A DNA stretch of 15,785 nt from Leptotrichiaceae bacterium. Its GTDB lineage: Bacteria > Fusobacteriota > Fusobacteriia > Fusobacteriales > Leptotrichiaceae. The DNA lies in contig JAUNKI010000030.1 of assembly GCA_030532815.1 (NCBI GenBank), forward strand, positions 1 to 15,785. The letters run 5' to 3'. Every line of letters begins with the position of its first letter. Within the stretch, counting starts at the first letter, position 1. Made by a program: the position numbers and the translations under genes. The notes below the pieces were generated by a model. The model did no database searches. It worked only from the letters and a program-made list of their open reading frames with translations, and had not been told where the DNA came from. Shown piece after piece: positions 1 to 7,506 of this stretch.

Positions 1-194
1 GGATTTGAAATTTTTTAGTAAATGAAGTATTTTTGAATATAAAATAATTTAGAGTGCTTGAAGAGACTTTGTTAAGTTTTTTTTCAAAAAAGTTTGGATA
101 AATCTAAGTACAGTTCATATTTTGAGGTTAAAAAATTTTACAGCCAACAGGAGTATGAGAGCGACGGTGAGCCTTCACGGAAATTCTTCTTAAC
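1..194. other. Intergenic region upstream of the first operon, no gene seen
   Basis: No reading frame of useful length crosses this stretch on either strand, and all three forward frames meet stops within the first 30 bases. It is very AT-rich with long T and A runs around 77-91. The exception is a compact block at 141-180, where 24 of 40 bases are G or C. That block contains a 12-codon forward frame (ATG at 155, stop TAA at 191-193) with AGGAG at 149-153, but the spacing of one base is too short for normal initiation. I see no tRNA or recognisable riboswitch. The block may be a conserved element, a decayed gene end or a dispersed repeat. Confidence 0.5.
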
Positions 195-223
195 TTGAAA
201 AATAAAGGTAAATATGCTATTAT
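195..223 (+). promoter_or_regulatory. Sigma-70 type promoter for the 321-10161 gene run
   Basis: A TTGAAA hexamer at 195-200 is followed, after exactly 17 bases, by TATTAT at 218-223. A TG at 215-216 gives an extended -10 element (TGCTATTAT). Spacing and sequences are close to the vegetative consensus. Transcription would start near 230, leaving a 5' leader of about 90 bases before the first start codon at 321. No strong hairpin is evident in that leader. This is the best promoter-like sequence I found in the window. Confidence 0.65.
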
Positions 224-309
224 ACAATGTAACTGTAATTTTAAGTATTGAAAATAAAATCAGAATAAAAGAAATATTTGGAAAAATGAAAATAAAAAAG
301 ATAAATTAC

Positions 310-323
310 GGAGGAAAAAATTG
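310..323 (+). promoter_or_regulatory. Ribosome binding site with TTG start
   Basis: GGAGG at 310-314 lies six bases upstream of TTG at 321. No ATG or GTG with comparable spacing exists here, and the residues encoded from this TTG onward match the family N-terminus (membrane segment, then the NYLAIK motif). The TTG is therefore taken as the true start. Confidence 0.7.
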
Positions 324-944
324 AAACATTTGGCAGTACAGTTTATAGTAATGGTATTTGTGGGGACATTAATCGGGTGGTTTACAAATTATCTTGCAAT
401 AAAATTACTTTTCAGACCTTATGAGGAAATAAATTTTCTATTTTTTAAAATACAGGGACTTATTCCCAAAAGAAGAGATGAAATAACGGAAAATATTGCA
501 GGTGTCGTCGAACAGGAACTTATTTCGGTATCTGATATAGCCGAAAGATTTAAAGGAAGCGAACTGGATGAGGAAATAGTGGATGAACTTGTGGACAAAA
601 TAATAGGGGTCAAGCTTCAGAACAGTATTCTTGAAAAAAATCCGCTATTGAAAATGCTTGTAAATGATTCCTTAATGGAAAAGCTGAAATCCTATTTTAA
701 AAAGTCAATTTTGGAAAATAAAGAAGAAATACTTGCAGAAATTTTAAGAGTAATGGAAGAAAAAATTGATTTTAAGGAAATTATGGTTGAAAAAATGACC
801 AATTTTTCATTAAATGAAATAGAAAATATAATATTGAAAATATCTAAAAAAGAATTAAAACATATTGAAGTAATAGGCGGAATTTTAGGAGGAATTATAG
901 CGGTATTTCAGTTTTTTTTAATGCTGCTGTTAAAACAGATTTAG
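321..944 (+). CDS. DUF445 family (YheB-like) membrane protein
   Basis: A 207-residue protein of the DUF445 family, whose biochemical role is not established. The N-terminal hydrophobic segment (about residues 6-30) carries the family signature GWFTNYLAIKLLFRPY, followed by QGLIPKRRDEI near residues 45-55. A charged, helical middle region (about 56-180) is followed by a second membrane segment, about 182-205, with a GGILGGIIAV glycine pattern. This predicts a protein anchored at both ends with the charged middle on one side of the membrane. It is about half the length of the Bacillus subtilis YheB type, so it is a short-form member; intact ends argue against truncation. Translation starts at TTG behind GGAGG. 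It is the first gene after the promoter at 195-223 and sits 13 bases before ruvB. The family assignment is firm; the function is unknown. Confidence 0.85.
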   Translation: MKHLAVQFIVMVFVGTLIGWFTNYLAIKLLFRPYEEINFLFFKIQGLIPKRRDEITENIAGVVEQELISVSDIAERFKGSELDEEIVDELVDKIIGVKLQNSILEKNPLLKMLVNDSLMEKLKSYFKKSILENKEEILAEILRVMEEKIDFKEIMVEKMTNFSLNEIENIILKISKKELKHIEVIGGILGGIIAVFQFFLMLLLKQI

Positions 945-957
945 TTGAGGAGAATTA

Positions 958-2037
958 ATGGAAAATGAAAGAATATTGGCCTCTGAAGAGTTGGGCGAAG
1001 ACAATATTCAGAAAACGCTGCGACCTAAAACATTTAGTGAATATATAGGTCAGGAAGATTTAAAGGAAAAAATGAATATTTTTATAAAAGCTGCAAAAAT
1101 CAGAAATGAAGCAATGGACCATATACTCCTTTACGGACCTCCGGGTTTGGGGAAAACTACTTTGGCAGGAGTTATTGCCACTGAAATGGGAGTCAACCTT
1201 AAAATAACTACAGGTCCGGTTTTGGAAAAAGCGGGAGATTTGGCAGCTATTTTGACATCTCTTGAAGAAAATGATATTTTATTTATAGATGAAATTCACA
1301 GATTGAATACGTCTGTGGAGGAAGTTCTGTATCCTGCAATGGAAGACGGAGAACTCGACATACTCATAGGAAAAGGTCCGTCTGCAAGAAGTATAAGAAT
1401 AGAGCTGCCTAAATTTACCCTTATAGGAGCCACTACAAAGGCAGGACAGCTCAGTACGCCTTTAAGAGACAGATTCGGAGTGACTCATAGAATGGAATAT
1501 TACCGTCTGGAAGAACTGAAGGAAATAATAAGACGGGGAGCGAATATATTTCAGGTGTCCTATGATGAGGACGGAATAACGGAAATAGCCAAAAGAAGCA
1601 GAGGAACGCCGAGAATAGCCAACAGACTTTTTAAGAGAGCGAGAGATTATGCCCTTGTAGAAGGAAAAGGGATACTTGACAAAAAAAGCGTTGACGGAAT
1701 TTTAAAGCTTCTCGGAGTAGATGACAGCGGTCTTGACGAACTTGACAGAAATATACTAAAATCCATTATAAATGTCTATAACGGAGGTCCTGTGGGAATA
1801 GAAACTCTTTCACTTCTTCTCGGTGAAGACAAAAGAACAATAGAAGAAGTTTATGAGCCTTATCTTGTAAAAATAGGATATATAAAAAGAACTCAGAGAG
1901 GACGTGTAGTTACAGAGCACGGCTACAGACATCTCGGATTGGAAAAAATATTGAATGAAAAAAGAAAAGGCGGAAATAGTCCATATTCTAAAGACAGTTA
2001 CGAAAATACACTGTTTGAAACGGAAAAATCTGAGTAA
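958..2037 (+). CDS. ruvB: Holliday junction branch migration ATPase RuvB
   Basis: RuvB is the hexameric AAA+ motor that, with RuvA, drives branch migration of Holliday junctions in recombination and repair. Visible features are Walker A GPPGLGKT (residues 60-67), Walker B LFIDEIHR (about 108-115), sensor 1 LIGATT (155-160), the LRDRFG arginine-finger region (169-174), sensor 2 [10 protein letters not shown] (215-224), and the C-terminal winged-helix DNA-binding domain with [10 protein letters not shown] (276-285) and RTQRGRVVT (311-319). At 359 residues it is slightly longer than usual; the last 25 or so residues are a polar tail. The start is well supported by GAGGAG at 947-952, five bases before the ATG. 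Neither ruvA nor ruvC is in this window, so the complex must be assembled from genes elsewhere. Confidence 0.97.
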   Translation: MENERILASEELGEDNIQKTLRPKTFSEYIGQEDLKEKMNIFIKAAKIRNEAMDHILLYGPPGLGKTTLAGVIATEMGVNLKITTGPVLEKAGDLAAILTSLEENDILFIDEIHRLNTSVEEVLYPAMEDGELDILIGKGPSARSIRIELPKFTLIGATTKAGQLSTPLRDRFGVTHRMEYYRLEELKEIIRRGANIFQVSYDEDGITEIAKRSRGTPRIANRLFKRARDYALVEGKGILDKKSVDGILKLLGVDDSGLDELDRNILKSIINVYNGGPVGIETLSLLLGEDKRTIEEVYEPYLVKIGYIKRTQRGRVVTEHGYRHLGLEKILNEKRKGGNSPYSKDSYENTLFETEKSE

Positions 2038-2057
2038 ATTAATCGAGGTGCATTGAA

Positions 2058-2765
2058 TTGCTGACAGTTATAAGTGACAAAAAGAACATAAATGGAGATG
2101 TCATTATTATAAATGACAGTTCGGATATAAATCATGTACGGAAAGTATTCAGACTCGGTATAGGAGATGTCGTGAGAACAATTGACGGAGAGTTTGAATA
2201 TATAACTGAAATATCGGAAATCTCGAAAAAGGAAATAAAATTAAAAATAATAAAAAAAAATGAAGATAATTATTCGCTGAATATTAATATAGATGCTGCA
2301 ATCGGTATTTTAAAAAATGAAAAAATGAATACGGCAATAAAAAAACTGACTGAAATCGGGATAAATAAAATAATTCCTCTTCAGATGGAACGTGTAGTAG
2401 TGAAAATAAATCAGAAAAAGGAAAAATGGGATACTACTGTAAAGGAAGCTTTAAAACAGTGTAAAGGTGTAAAATTTACAGAAATATGTCCCATCACAAG
2501 ATTACAAAGTATAAACTATGAATTATATGATAAGATTTTTTATGCTTATGAAAAAAGTGATAGATCTGCATCATTAGTTGATATAATAAATAAAAACGAC
2601 AGAAATATTCTTTATATAGTGGGTCCTGAAGGCGGGATAAGCGATGAAGAGGCTGAATTTCTGAAAAAAACGGGAGCTGTGGAAATCAGTCTCGGAAAAA
2701 GAATACTGAGAGCAGAAACGGCGGCAATTGTCATAGGAGGGATATTGGCAAATGTCTATAAATGA
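2058..2765 (+). CDS. rsmE: 16S rRNA (uracil-1498-N3)-methyltransferase RsmE
   Basis: RsmE methylates N3 of U1498 in 16S rRNA, near the decoding centre, using S-adenosylmethionine. The protein has 235 residues, normal for the family. It shows an N-terminal PUA-like region (about 1-70) with the H-x-x-K-V-x-R-L motif (HVRKVFRL, 26-33), followed by the SPOUT methyltransferase domain. That domain has KKLTEIGINKIIPL (95-108), MERVVVK (110-116), the cofactor-loop motif VGPEGG (188-193) and the knot motif SLGKRILRAETA (211-222). The start is TTG, seven bases after GAGGTG (2045-2050). The last 14 bases overlap the first bases of mtaB in another frame, which implies translational coupling. Confidence 0.95.
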   Translation: MLTVISDKKNINGDVIIINDSSDINHVRKVFRLGIGDVVRTIDGEFEYITEISEISKKEIKLKIIKKNEDNYSLNINIDAAIGILKNEKMNTAIKKLTEIGINKIIPLQMERVVVKINQKKEKWDTTVKEALKQCKGVKFTEICPITRLQSINYELYDKIFYAYEKSDRSASLVDIINKNDRNILYIVGPEGGISDEEAEFLKKTGAVEISLGKRILRAETAAIVIGGILANVYK

Positions 2766-4116
2766 CAGAAATCCGGAAAATGAGAAAACAGAAAGTATTG
2801 AAAGAAATACGATGAAAACAGTGGCATTTTACACTTTAGGCTGTAAAGTGAATCAGTATGAAACTGAAGTCATTAAAAAGGACTTTCTTGATAACGACTA
2901 TAAAGAAGTAGATTTTGACCAGAAAGCGGATATTTATATTGTAAATACATGTACAGTTACAAATGTGGCAGACAAAAAGAATAGGAAAATGCTGCGACGT
3001 GCTAAAAATACGAATCCTGATTCCATAGTTGTGGCGACAGGGTGTTATGCTCAGACAAATCTTGACGATTTGAAGGAAATGAAGGAAATTGATTTTATAA
3101 TCGGAAATTCCAAAAAAGAAAATGTTTTCAGTATAATAAGCAAAAATGTTTCCCACTATCAGGTAGACAATATATTTGACGAAAAGGAATACAGTTCAAA
3201 AAAATATACCGTTTTGAGGGAAAAAGCAAGGGCATTCGTAAAAATACAGGACGGATGCACAAAATTCTGTTCCTACTGTAAAATACCTTATGCAAGGGGA
3301 CTCAGCAGGTCAAGAGATGAAAACAGTATTCTTGAAGAGATAAACTATCTTGGTGAACAGGGGTACAAGGAAGTGGTACTGACAGGAATAAATATGAGTG
3401 AATACGGTCTCGACCTTGAACCTAAAACGGATTTTGACACGATACTTGAAAAAATACTGAAAATAAAATCAGTGGAAAGAGTAAGGGTGAGTTCGGTATA
3501 TCCGGATACTATAACTGACAAATTTTTGGATATGTTGAAAAATAATCCCAAACTTATGCCTCATCTGCATGTGTCCGTACAGACACTTGATGATAAAATT
3601 CTGTACCTGATGAGAAGAAATTATAAAGCTGATTTTGTAGTAAATGTACTTGAAAAAGTAAAAAGGGAAGTTCCCGAAGTTTCCCTTACTGCTGATATAA
3701 TAGTAGGATTTCCTCAGGAAGAAAGAGAAAATTTTGAGAATACAATGAAAAACCTTGACTTACTCGGATTTTCTGATTTGCATGTATTTCCTTATTCAGA
3801 TAGGGAAAAAACTACGGCAATGTTAATGGACGGAAAAATAGATTTTCAGGAAAAGAAAAGAAGAGTAAAAGAAGTTGAGAAGCTGAACAATGTAAAATAT
3901 GCCGAATTCAGAAAAAAGACCGTCGGCTCAAAACAGAGAGTTTATATTGAAGAAATAGTCGAAGACAGAGCTTTCGGTTACACTGAAAATTATTTGAGAG
4001 TATTTATTGATTTGAAAAAAGAAGGAAAAAATAATCTGGATGTAAAAGTTTCAGATCTTGTAGATGCTGAAATAATTAATTTTGACGGAATACTATTAGA
4101 AGGAGATATAATATGA
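2752..4116 (+). CDS. mtaB: tRNA t6A37 methylthiotransferase MtaB
   Basis: MtaB is a radical-SAM enzyme that converts t6A37 to ms2t6A37 in tRNAs reading ANN codons. The N-terminal methylthiotransferase domain supplies three cluster cysteines: C31 (LGCKVNQYE), C67 (NTCTVT) and C98 (ATGCYAQ). The radical-SAM motif CxxxCxxC follows at C169, C173 and C176 (GCTKFCSYCKIPYARG). The FPYSDREKT stretch near 346-354 is typical of this subfamily, and a TRAM RNA-binding domain occupies about 390-454. Two starts are possible. The ATG at 2752 has AGGAGGG (2735-2741) ten bases upstream and adds 20 polar residues. The ATG at 2812 would give the usual family start MKTVAFYTLGCK but has a poor ribosome binding site. 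The upstream Shine-Dalgarno also encodes conserved rsmE residues, so the choice is not settled. Confidence 0.93.
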   Translation: MSINDRNPENEKTESIERNTMKTVAFYTLGCKVNQYETEVIKKDFLDNDYKEVDFDQKADIYIVNTCTVTNVADKKNRKMLRRAKNTNPDSIVVATGCYAQTNLDDLKEMKEIDFIIGNSKKENVFSIISKNVSHYQVDNIFDEKEYSSKKYTVLREKARAFVKIQDGCTKFCSYCKIPYARGLSRSRDENSILEEINYLGEQGYKEVVLTGINMSEYGLDLEPKTDFDTILEKILKIKSVERVRVSSVYPDTITDKFLDMLKNNPKLMPHLHVSVQTLDDKILYLMRRNYKADFVVNVLEKVKREVPEVSLTADIIVGFPQEERENFENTMKNLDLLGFSDLHVFPYSDREKTTAMLMDGKIDFQEKKRRVKEVEKLNNVKYAEFRKKTVGSKQRVYIEEIVEDRAFGYTENYLRVFIDLKKEGKNNLDVKVSDLVDAEIINFDGILLEGDII

Positions 4117-5117
4117 AAAAGATTTTATTAGTAATGATAAGTTTACTGTTTCTTATTTCATGTTTTGAAAATACGGAAACTTTAAAAAGTGAAAACAGGA
4201 TATTCCGAACAGGAGATAAGTACTATGTCTACTATAACGGAAATACTTTTGAACTGCCTAAGGATATGTATCTGACAAAAACAAAAAAAGTTGAGCAGTA
4301 TTTTACAACGGGAATACTTAAACAGTTGAATATAGGAGTATTGAACAAAGCGGAACTGCTAAATGATCTGAATAAATATTTTCCTTCAGGAATAAATTAC
4401 ATAACTGAAAATGAGCAGCCTGTAGGAAGTGTGGTTATTCCCGTAACTACAGTAGGAAATGAAAAGCATGTGGACAGTATAAAGTTTGAAAAAATGCTTA
4501 CAGCAATGCCTCAGGGAAATAATGTCGGAAAATCCGAAGAAGTAAAGGAAGAAACTGTTGTAAATACAAATCCTGAAGAAACACTGAAAGGAAAAAAAAT
4601 AGAAGTACTTAATGCAAACGGTATTGACGGATTTGCAAAAAATATCGGAGAAAAGTTAAAAGCAAAATTCGGACTGGAATATAATGCGGAAAATCATACC
4701 AAGCCTGAAACAATGAATTATGTCATAGTCCGAAAACTCAATGAAACCGAAGTTGAAGCTTTAATCAGTGAAGCGGGCTTGAAATATGTCAAAATATTTG
4801 AAGACAAAGCCGTAAAGCCTGAAGCGGATTTTGTTATAATAACAGGAAATGACGCTCAGATAAGTTTTCCTGTGGAAATACTGACATCGGGGGATAAGTC
4901 CCTAGTATCCGAAAAAATACAGGGATATAAACCGAAAACAGTTAAAACGACAGAATTTAAAGGTGAAAAGCTGGACGGAATAAATGATATAAAAGTTTTT
5001 TACAATCCTGCGGATATTTATACGGCTAAACTGATTGCAAAAAATATCGGAGGCGGAGTAAAATTAATTGCTGATAATGAAATTAACGGTAAAATAGTAG
5101 TAGTATCAAAAAATTAA
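4113..5117 (+). CDS. Lipoprotein with LytR C-terminal (LytR_C) type domain
   Basis: A 334-residue predicted lipoprotein: charged MKK, a hydrophobic core, then a lipobox LISC with the acylated cysteine at C17. Residues 22-130 form a region I cannot assign, containing a TGDKYYVYYNG motif. Residues about 162-245 resemble the LytR_C domain found at the C-terminus of LytR-CpsA-Psr proteins: KIEVLNANGIDGFAKNIGEKL at the start and PEADFVIITGND at the end. A second, weaker match (IKVFYNPADIYTAKLIAKNI, from about residue 293) may be a partial repeat. There is no LCP catalytic domain, so it is not a teichoic-acid ligase. It overlaps the mtaB stop by ATGA and precedes rsfS and PBP2. A role at the cell envelope is inferred from the lipobox and neighbours only. 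Confidence 0.75.
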   Translation: MKKILLVMISLLFLISCFENTETLKSENRIFRTGDKYYVYYNGNTFELPKDMYLTKTKKVEQYFTTGILKQLNIGVLNKAELLNDLNKYFPSGINYITENEQPVGSVVIPVTTVGNEKHVDSIKFEKMLTAMPQGNNVGKSEEVKEETVVNTNPEETLKGKKIEVLNANGIDGFAKNIGEKLKAKFGLEYNAENHTKPETMNYVIVRKLNETEVEALISEAGLKYVKIFEDKAVKPEADFVIITGNDAQISFPVEILTSGDKSLVSEKIQGYKPKTVKTTEFKGEKLDGINDIKVFYNPADIYTAKLIAKNIGGGVKLIADNEINGKIVVVSKN

Positions 5118-5145
5118 ATATAAAATTCGGAAAAAGGAAGGTAAA

Positions 5146-5490
5146 ATGAAAGAAAACAGGGAATTGCAGAAGGAAATAGATGCAATTGTATCTATAATTG
5201 AAGATAAGAAAGGTCAGGATATTAAAGTATTCGACATGCAGGGGAAATCTCCGTTTTTCGATTATTCCATATTATGTACAGGGAGTTCTTCAAGAAATAT
5301 CGAAGCTATAGCCAATGACATAAAAAAGAGTTCGGAAAATATAAGAAGTATAGAAGGTCTGGAAGAATGCAACTGGGTTCTCATAGATTCCGGAGATATA
5401 ATAATAAGTATTTTCAGCAAAGATGCCAGAGAGTATTATCAGCTGGATGAATTTTATGAAGGTGTGAACGAAGAAGGCAGCGTAATTTAG
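5146..5490 (+). CDS. rsfS: Ribosomal silencing factor RsfS (YbeB/iojap family)
   Basis: RsfS binds ribosomal protein uL14 on the large subunit and blocks subunit joining when nutrients are scarce. This 114-residue protein has the usual length and pattern: an N-terminal helix (ELQKEIDAIVSIIEDKKGQDI), then FDYSILCTGSSSRNIEAIA (38-56), the central WVLIDSGDIIISIF strands (77-90), and the signature DAREYYQLDEFY (93-104). The glutamate-rich C-terminal tail is short. The start is supported by AGGAAGG at 5135-5141, four bases before the ATG. Placing rsfS between a LytR_C protein and a wall-synthesis gene echoes Gram-positive genomes, where rsfS is often near LytR family genes. Confidence 0.95.
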   Translation: MKENRELQKEIDAIVSIIEDKKGQDIKVFDMQGKSPFFDYSILCTGSSSRNIEAIANDIKKSSENIRSIEGLEECNWVLIDSGDIIISIFSKDAREYYQLDEFYEGVNEEGSVI

Positions 5491-5515
5491 GGAACAGGGA
5501 GTAAAGAGAAAAATT

Positions 5516-7471
5516 ATGAGAGAATTGGATAAAGAGGAGAAAAACCCCAGATATGTGACATTCATATTGGCAGTGGGAGTGATTTTTTCCGTTTTGATAG
5601 TAAGACTTTTTTCCCTTCAGATATTGAATGCTTCGACTTATGAAGAAAGGGCACTGCAAAACAGAATAAGAACAAATATTATTAAAGCTACAAGAGGAGA
5701 AATATACGATAGGGAAGGAAAGCTGCTTGCCAAAAATACTACGGGATACAAACTTATACACATTGACACTAAACAGCTTTCAAATAGTGACATAGCTCTT
5801 CTCAGAGAAATTCAGAGTTATGACAAAGAACGTATAGAGGAAAGGCTGTCTCGGGAAAAAAAGCAGAGAGCTCAAAAAATAAGGGAAACAATAGAAGATA
5901 TACAGAAAATAAATGAGATAACTGGATATACAACCGATTATATTATAACAAGGTTCAATAAGCAGCCCCGTATGGGAACTGATAAAGTTATTCTTGTTAT
6001 AGAGGATTTGGATAAAAACATTGCATTGAAAGCAATAGAAAAAATTAAAAATAACAGAATAGATATAGTGGAATACAATAAGCGATACTATCCTGAAGAT
6101 AGTATCGCTTCGCATGCAATAGGAAATGTGAAGCCGATAAGTGAAAAAGAATATAATGAACTGAAAAAAGAAGGATATCAGAATGACGATCTGATCGGTA
6201 AAAAAGGTGTCGAGAAAGAATATGACAGGCAAATGAAAGGTCAGGACGGAGTGGAAGAAGTCGAAGTGGATGTTCACGGAAATGTAATAAAGAAAATAAA
6301 GGATGTTTCCAGTATTACGGGAAAAAGTATATATCTGTCAATAGATTTGGATTTGCAGAAACATATGACATATGCTTTTTCAGGTAAAAGCGGAGCGTTT
6401 ATTGCTATGGAGGCAAAAACCGGGAAAATCATAACATTCGTAAGTAATCCTGAAATAAGTCTGAATCTACTCAGTTCAAGGATTCCTGATGACCAGTGGA
6501 ACGAACTGGTAAATTCCAAAACAAAGCCTCTTGTAAATAAAGGTGTTGCAGGATTGTATCCTCCAGGTTCGATTTTTAAAGCGGTAACAGGAATAGGAAT
6601 ACTGGAATCCGGAATATCACCTTATGATACCGTGATGTCTACCGGCCAGTATAAGTTCGGAAAACTTATCTTCAGAGATTCGAGCAGTCGGGGATACGGA
6701 ATTACAAATTTCAATAAATCAATAGAATATTCCGTAAATACTTATTATTACATATTTTCCCAGAGAGCGGGAAAAGACAATATTATAAAATATTCAAAAG
6801 AATTCGGAGTAGGAGAAAAAACCGGAATAGACATTCCGGGAGAACAGGCAGGAGTACTACCTACACCTGAATGGAAAAAGAAAAGATTTAAAAAGAAGCA
6901 GGATCAGGTGTGGCTGCCGGGAGACCTTATAAATATGTCGATCGGTCAGGGGTACGTACTGATGACTCCAATACAGGCGGCTTCTGTATATCAGATTATA
7001 GCTAATAATGGTGTTATGATGAAACCGACTGTTGTGGATAAATTTGTTTCTTACGACGGAAAAATTGAAATGAATGAGCCGAAAATATCAAGAAAGGCAA
7101 ATATAAGTCAGAAAAACCTGAAACTTATGCAGAATGCTTTAAGACTTCCTGTAAGTTCACGTGGAGGAACGGCAAGGATACTTTATATACCCAATTATCC
7201 CGTTTCTGCCAAAACGGGAACTGCCCAGAATACAGGGTTTAAAGATAATCACTCATGGATAGCGGGATATTTTCCGTCTGACAATCCTGAGATAGTTTTT
7301 GTGTCCATAGTAGAAGGGGCAGGATACGGAGGAATAGTGTCAGGGCAAATGGCGAGAACGTTCATAGACAGATACAGGGACAAATATGAATTGAAAAAAA
7401 ATATTTCATTGAACTCGAGAGAGGAAAATACTGACGGGGGAACTCGGAGAAGAAAAAGAAGAAGACGATAA
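5516..7471 (+). CDS. mrdA: Penicillin-binding protein 2, class B DD-transpeptidase
   Basis: A 651-residue class B penicillin-binding protein that crosslinks peptidoglycan on the outer face of the inner membrane, most likely in elongation with RodA. One membrane segment (about 13-35) follows a short charged N-terminus. The pedestal contains TRGEIYDREGKLLAKN (59-74), RYYPEDSIASHAIGNV (190-205) and GKKGVEKEYD (228-237). The catalytic motifs are SIFK (352-355, nucleophile S352), SVN (406-408) and KTGTAQN (566-572). The C-terminus ends in a strongly basic tail, RRRKRRRR. The Shine-Dalgarno is weak or distant (AGGGAG at 5496-5501, 14 bases away), although the ATG fits the family start. No rodA is in the window. 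A perfect 13-bp inverted repeat lies inside the gene at 6080-6110. FtsI-type function cannot be excluded, but the pedestal motifs and length favour PBP2. Confidence 0.92.
   Translation: MRELDKEEKNPRYVTFILAVGVIFSVLIVRLFSLQILNASTYEERALQNRIRTNIIKATRGEIYDREGKLLAKNTTGYKLIHIDTKQLSNSDIALLREIQSYDKERIEERLSREKKQRAQKIRETIEDIQKINEITGYTTDYIITRFNKQPRMGTDKVILVIEDLDKNIALKAIEKIKNNRIDIVEYNKRYYPEDSIASHAIGNVKPISEKEYNELKKEGYQNDDLIGKKGVEKEYDRQMKGQDGVEEVEVDVHGNVIKKIKDVSSITGKSIYLSIDLDLQKHMTYAFSGKSGAFIAMEAKTGKIITFVSNPEISLNLLSSRIPDDQWNELVNSKTKPLVNKGVAGLYPPGSIFKAVTGIGILESGISPYDTVMSTGQYKFGKLIFRDSSSRGYGITNFNKSIEYSVNTYYYIFSQRAGKDNIIKYSKEFGVGEKTGIDIPGEQAGVLPTPEWKKKRFKKKQDQVWLPGDLINMSIGQGYVLMTPIQAASVYQIIANNGVMMKPTVVDKFVSYDGKIEMNEPKISRKANISQKNLKLMQNALRLPVSSRGGTARILYIPNYPVSAKTGTAQNTGFKDNHSWIAGYFPSDNPEIVFVSIVEGAGYGGIVSGQMARTFIDRYRDKYELKKNISLNSREENTDGGTRRRKRRRR
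6080..6110. repeat. Perfect 13-bp inverted repeat inside the PBP2 gene
   Basis: AAGCGATACTATC at 6080-6092 and its exact reverse complement at 6098-6110 are separated by the five-base loop CTGAA. In the mRNA this would form a stable 13-pair hairpin. It encodes the conserved pedestal segment around KRYYPEDSIAS. No T run follows, so it does not look like an intrinsic terminator. Confidence 0.85.
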
Positions 7472-7506
7472 CAAAGAATATTAAATAAAGAAAAGGAGGT
7501 CGTTAA

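Noticed and set aside
57-85. A terminator ending an upstream gene, from a weak stem followed by T8
   Set aside because: The stem has about five pairs including a G-T pair and a loop of about ten bases, too weak to call.
155-193. A 12-codon frame starting at ATG 155 as a leader peptide
   Set aside because: It precedes the only good promoter, its Shine-Dalgarno is one base from the ATG, and no attenuator structure follows.
321-944. Truncation of the DUF445 gene because it is half the length of YheB
   Set aside because: Both the N-terminal signature and a C-terminal membrane segment are present, so it looks like a complete short-form member.
6080-6110. Intrinsic terminator within the PBP2 gene
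   Set aside because: The stem is strong but no T run follows; the next bases are CGCATGCAAT.
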